Shown piece by piece: positions 61,202-64,000 of a stretch of DNA of 64,000 bases. The translations under genes were made by a program, and so were the position numbers. Each line of letters opens with the position of its first letter. Position 1 is the first letter of the stretch. Location: NCBI GenBank assembly GCA_963817635.1, contig CAWFPR010000028.1, positions 310,001 to 374,000 on the forward strand, in the 5' to 3' direction. The notes under the pieces were generated by a model. It had not been told where the DNA came from and made no database searches. It saw only the letters and a list, made by a program, of their open reading frames with translations. This DNA comes from CAWFPR01 sp963817635. GTDB lineage: Bacteria; Acidobacteriota; Vicinamibacteria; Vicinamibacterales; 2-12-FULL-66-21.

Positions 61202-62461
61202 CTACTCGTGCCGAAGCGCTTCGACGGGATCGAGCCTGGCGGCCCGCTGGGCCGGCCAGTAGCCCGCGACGATCCCGACGCCCGCCGAGGCAGCCAGGCC
61301 GGCCAGGATCGCCCAGAGCGGGGCGACGGCGGAGAACCCGGAGAGCACCAGTTTGAGCAGGAACCCGATACCGAGCGCCGCGGCAACCCCCGCGATGCCG
61401 CCGGCGCCGGAGAGAAACGTGGCCTCGAGCAGGAACTGCAGCAGCACTTGCCGCCGCCGCGCACCCACCGCCAGGCGCAGCCCGATCTCACGCGTCCGTT
61501 CGGTCACGCTGATGAACATCACGTTCGCGATGCCGATCGCCCCGATGAGCAGGCTGACGCCGGCGAGCGCGATGGTGACCAGGCCGATGCGCGCGCTGAC
61601 ATCGTCGAACGTCGCGATGATCTGTTCGGCCGTCGAGAGGTTGAAGTCGTTGTCCGCGCCCGGCGGAATCTTGCGCAGCAGCCGCAGGATCGCCTCGGAC
61701 TGTCGCAGGCACTCGTCGCGCTGGCCGGGCTTCGCCCGCATGTACAGCACGACACGCTCGGGCTCGCCGAAACGCCGGCGCACGGTGCCGGCGGGAAGAT
61801 TGAGCACGTTGTCCTGCCGGTTCTCGCCGAAAAACCCGCCCCGCCGTTTGGCAAGTTCCCCGACCACCGTGTAGGTGTCCCCCGCCAGCGTCAGCGTCCG
61901 CCCGAGTGACGGCTGGTTGCCGAAGAGCGCGCGGGCGAGATTGGCCCCGACGATGGCCACATGCGCGCCTTCGCGATCCTCGAGATCCGTGAAGGGACGC
62001 CCGCGGGCGAACTCGGCCCCGATAATGTCAAACAGCGCGGGCGACGCGCCTTCCACGAGCACGGTGTCGGATTCGTTGCCGCCGGCGCGCGCGACGAGCA
62101 CCTGTCCGCCACTGGCGGTGGGCACGATCACCTGCGCGCCCACGTCGCGGATCGCGGTGCCGAGCCGCGCGATCTCACGCACGTAGTCGAGTGACAGCGG
62201 CCTGCGGCTCACCTCCTGCTCGCTGGGCGTGACGTACGGATCGCCCGTCAGGTGAAACGCGAAGACGTTGTCCGTCCCGAGGTCCCGGAAGAGAAGCGCC
62301 ACCTGCCCCCGCGCGTTGGCCATCACCGACGCAATCAGCACGACGGTGACGATGCCGATGACCACGCCGGCCACCGCGAGCACCGACCGCATGCGCTCGG
62401 TCCGCACGGACTCGAGCGCCAGCCCCGCCGCCTCGGACACCATCCCGGTCCAGCGCGTCAC
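61202..62461 (-). CDS. MacB-type ABC transporter permease
   Basis: This permease has 419 residues from GTG 62461 (TRWTGMVSEAAGLALESVRTERMRSVLAV); ATG 62443 is an alternative. It has four helices in the MacB order: TM1 VLAVAGVVIGIVTVVLIASV, a periplasmic domain (~45-270) and the FtsX bundle IALAGVSLLIGAIGIANVMFISVTERTREIGLRLAVGARRR, with end AARLDPVEALRHE. It overlaps the previous permease by GTGA. Together with the membrane-fusion protein it forms a tripartite efflux or lipoprotein-type exporter. The ATPase may lie past 64000. Confidence 0.9.
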   Translation of the reverse strand: MTRWTGMVSEAAGLALESVRTERMRSVLAVAGVVIGIVTVVLIASVMANARGQVALLFRDLGTDNVFAFHLTGDPYVTPSEQEVSRRPLSLDYVREIARLGTAIRDVGAQVIVPTASGGQVLVARAGGNESDTVLVEGASPALFDIIGAEFARGRPFTDLEDREGAHVAIVGANLARALFGNQPSLGRTLTLAGDTYTVVGELAKRRGGFFGENRQDNVLNLPAGTVRRRFGEPERVVLYMRAKPGQRDECLRQSEAILRLLRKIPPGADNDFNLSTAEQIIATFDDVSARIGLVTIALAGVSLLIGAIGIANVMFISVTERTREIGLRLAVGARRRQVLLQFLLEATFLSGAGGIAGVAAALGIGFLLKLVLSGFSAVAPLWAILAGLAASAGVGIVAGYWPAQRAARLDPVEALRHE

Positions 62462-63705
62462 TGTTCCTGCCTCAGCGCCGTGATCACGTCGAGCGACGCG
62501 GCGCGGTGCGCCGGATACCAGCCGGCGATGAGGCCGCTGAGGCTCGCGGCGATCAGGCTGCCGGCCAGCGTCGGCCAGTCGAGCGCGAGCGGGATGCCGG
62601 CCGGACCCGACGCAGCGGTCAGGATGACCGTCGCGGCGGTGAGCCCGACGAGCCCGCCGCCCATCGCGATCACGGTGGATTCGGCGAGCGTCTCGACCAG
62701 GATGCTCGCGCGGCCGGCGCCGACCGCGCGGCGGATCCCGATCTCGCGCATCCGTTGTGTCACCGACACCAGCGTCGTGTTGGTCACGACGACAATCGCG
62801 GCAAGGAGCGCCATGAGCGAGATCGGCGGGCCGGCCGCGCCGATACGCTCCGTGATGGCGGACACGAAACTGCGCGACGCCTCCGGCGCGATGAAGTCGA
62901 ACGTGTCGGCGGCGCCAGGCCCCAGATGTCTCCGCGCGCGCATGGACGTCCGCGCGTGATCCTCGGCCGCGCCGGTCTTCGCCACGTCGGCGGCCTTCGC
63001 GAACACCTGCAGCGAGGCCGGCGCGCCGAAGGTGCGCTCGAACGCCACGAGCGGCATCCACACGGAGCGATCGAACGACGCGCCGCCGGCCGTGCCCTGC
63101 CGCTCCAGGATGCCGACGACCCGGTATGCCCGGTTGCCGACACGCACGGTGCCGCCAAGCGGGTCGGCCGCAGGGAACAGGGCGTCGACCACCGCGCGGC
63201 CGATGACAATCACCAGCGTGCCCTGGGTCTCTTCGACCGACGTGAAGAACCGCCCGCGCGCCAGGCCCACGTCGCGGATGTCGGCCAGCGCGGCCTGGGT
63301 GCCGTTGATGGTCGCGTTCTCGAATATGCGGCCGCCGGCGGCAACGTCGCCGGTCCGCTGCCCGATCGCCGCATACTGCAGGCGGCCGCCGGAGACGCTC
63401 TCGAGGAAACGAACGTCGCTGCGCGTGATGTCGGGATTGCGTTCGATCTTCAGGGCGAGTTCGCGGCGGCTGAGCTGACCGGAGGCGAACCTGGCAATGA
63501 CGAAGGCGTCACTGCCGAACGCGCGCGCGCTCGCCTCGCGGGCCGAGCTGGCCAGCCCGTTCAGGGCTGTCTGCACGATGGCCGTCGTCGCCACGGCGGC
63601 CGCCATCGCCAGGCCGGCCAGGAGCGCACGCAACGGCCGGTTGCGTATCGTCGCCAGGGCTTCGGAGATGCCCTCCAGATACATGGCCGCCGGCAGGCGC
63701 CTCAT
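62458..63705 (-). CDS. MacB-type ABC transporter permease
   Basis: This 415-residue permease is paralogous to the next gene. TM1 is [22 protein letters not shown], the periplasmic domain spans ~45-270, and the FtsX bundle contains MALLAAIVVVTNTTLVSVTQRMREIGIRRAVGAGRA, ending SLDVITALRQEQ. It lies 9 bases after the membrane-fusion gene. Two different permeases in one operon suggest a heterodimeric transporter. The gene is intact. Confidence 0.9.
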   Translation of the reverse strand: MRRLPAAMYLEGISEALATIRNRPLRALLAGLAMAAAVATTAIVQTALNGLASSAREASARAFGSDAFVIARFASGQLSRRELALKIERNPDITRSDVRFLESVSGGRLQYAAIGQRTGDVAAGGRIFENATINGTQAALADIRDVGLARGRFFTSVEETQGTLVIVIGRAVVDALFPAADPLGGTVRVGNRAYRVVGILERQGTAGGASFDRSVWMPLVAFERTFGAPASLQVFAKAADVAKTGAAEDHARTSMRARRHLGPGAADTFDFIAPEASRSFVSAITERIGAAGPPISLMALLAAIVVVTNTTLVSVTQRMREIGIRRAVGAGRASILVETLAESTVIAMGGGLVGLTAATVILTAASGPAGIPLALDWPTLAGSLIAASLSGLIAGWYPAHRAASLDVITALRQEQ

Positions 63706-63714
63706 GACCAGCCT

Positions 63715-64000
63715 TCAGCGCCCCGCGGGCGCCACCTTGACGAGGGTGCCGTCCTGGAGGTCGCGCAACGCCTGGTATGGACCGATGATGACGCTGGCGC
63801 CTTCGCCGACGCCGCTGACCTCGATGTCGAGGCCGCCAATCACGCCGGGGGTCACCGGGATGAATTTCGCGCGGCCGTTCTCGACGAGGAACAGACCGGG
63901 GCGCTCGGCGCCCGCCGGCGGCGCGGACCGCAGGACGACGCTCTGCAGGGGAACGGTGAGCACGTTGGCGCGCTCGGTGGTCACGATCTCCGCATCGCAG
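63715..64000 (-). CDS. membrane-fusion (MacA-like) efflux protein, C-terminal part
   Basis: The frame is open to the right edge. The visible ~95 residues (DAEIVTTERANVLTVPLQSVVLR, GLFLVENGRAKFIPVTPGVIGGLDIEV, GVGEGASVIIGPYQALRDLQDGTLVKV) are the beta-barrel and membrane-proximal end of a periplasmic adaptor. It would link the two MacB-type permeases to an outer-membrane channel. The start and coiled-coil hairpin are outside the window. Confidence 0.88.
   Translation of the reverse strand, partial: CDAEIVTTERANVLTVPLQSVVLRSAPPAGAERPGLFLVENGRAKFIPVTPGVIGGLDIEVSGVGEGASVIIGPYQALRDLQDGTLVKVAPAGR

Noticed and set aside
58054..61356. 1100-codon open frame on the plus strand
   Set aside because: It is antisense to the trehalose fusion and nitrilase-GNAT genes. 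It is rich in Arg/His/Ala with no domain pattern, a typical GC-rich shadow frame.

Overview
The window is GC-rich bacterial chromosome, most likely from an Acidobacteriota genome (Vicinamibacteria-like). I infer this from gene content, not from an rRNA. There are five long orphan MacB/FtsX-type permeases of the ADOP kind, three of them behind a PadR regulator. There are also a DUF5916 outer-membrane protein, a BlaI/M56 pair, a split-heme cytochrome of the reaction-centre-cytochrome type, and many short intergenic tandem repeats. No tRNA, rRNA, prophage, insertion sequence or CRISPR array was seen.

Layout. 0-3.1 kb: two divergent BlaI-M56 loci sharing an operator-bearing promoter; the left M56 is gutted. 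3.1-6.7 kb: exodeoxyribonuclease III, a small Cys-containing protein and the helicase HrpB. 6.7-12.4 kb: PadR and two tandem ADOP permeases. 12.4-16.5 kb: a truncated aspartoacylase-type remnant, a HAD hydrolase, a diheme cytochrome and glutaminyl-tRNA synthetase. 16.5-23 kb: a coiled-coil lipoprotein, a DUF5916 barrel protein, an agmatinase-family enzyme, a PQQ-type propeller and a secreted protein of unknown function. 23-28.9 kb: a dihydroorotate-dehydrogenase-like protein, pyruvate:ferredoxin oxidoreductase and a TupA-like binding lipoprotein, with 11-bp repeat arrays. 29-38.8 kb: PadR-ADOP, a multi-PAS histidine kinase, and an OmpR-type two-component system facing a further ADOP permease. 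39 kb: EfpL. 39.6-43.8 kb: a minus-strand run of small genes separated by attC-like inverted repeats (integron-cassette-like), including a MazEF-type toxin-antitoxin pair and gene scraps. 43.9-51.6 kb: CocE/NonD hydrolase, OprB-like porin, LLM flavin oxidoreductase plus flavin reductase, a candidate structured RNA with a strong terminator, a thioredoxin-fold protein and an EVE-domain protein. 51.6-57.2 kb: PadR-ADOP, a methyltransferase, a DUF2239 protein and a class V aminotransferase. 57.3-64 kb: fused trehalose-6-phosphate synthase/phosphatase, a nitrilase-GNAT fusion, and a MacA/MacB-like efflux operon running off the right edge.

How the parts work together. The recurring module is a small one-component or two-component regulator next to an orphan permease, with a palindrome or direct-repeat operator lying on or near the regulator start codon. 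The MazEF pair and its neighbours sit in what looks like a cluster of attC sites without an integrase in view.

Caveat. More than 30 positions between 0 and 54 kb need a one-base correction to keep well-conserved proteins (GlnRS, HrpB, PFOR, ADOP permeases) in frame, whereas 55-64 kb needs none. The simplest reading is residual indel error in the assembly. I therefore give full-length gene spans across such breaks and mark the break points.
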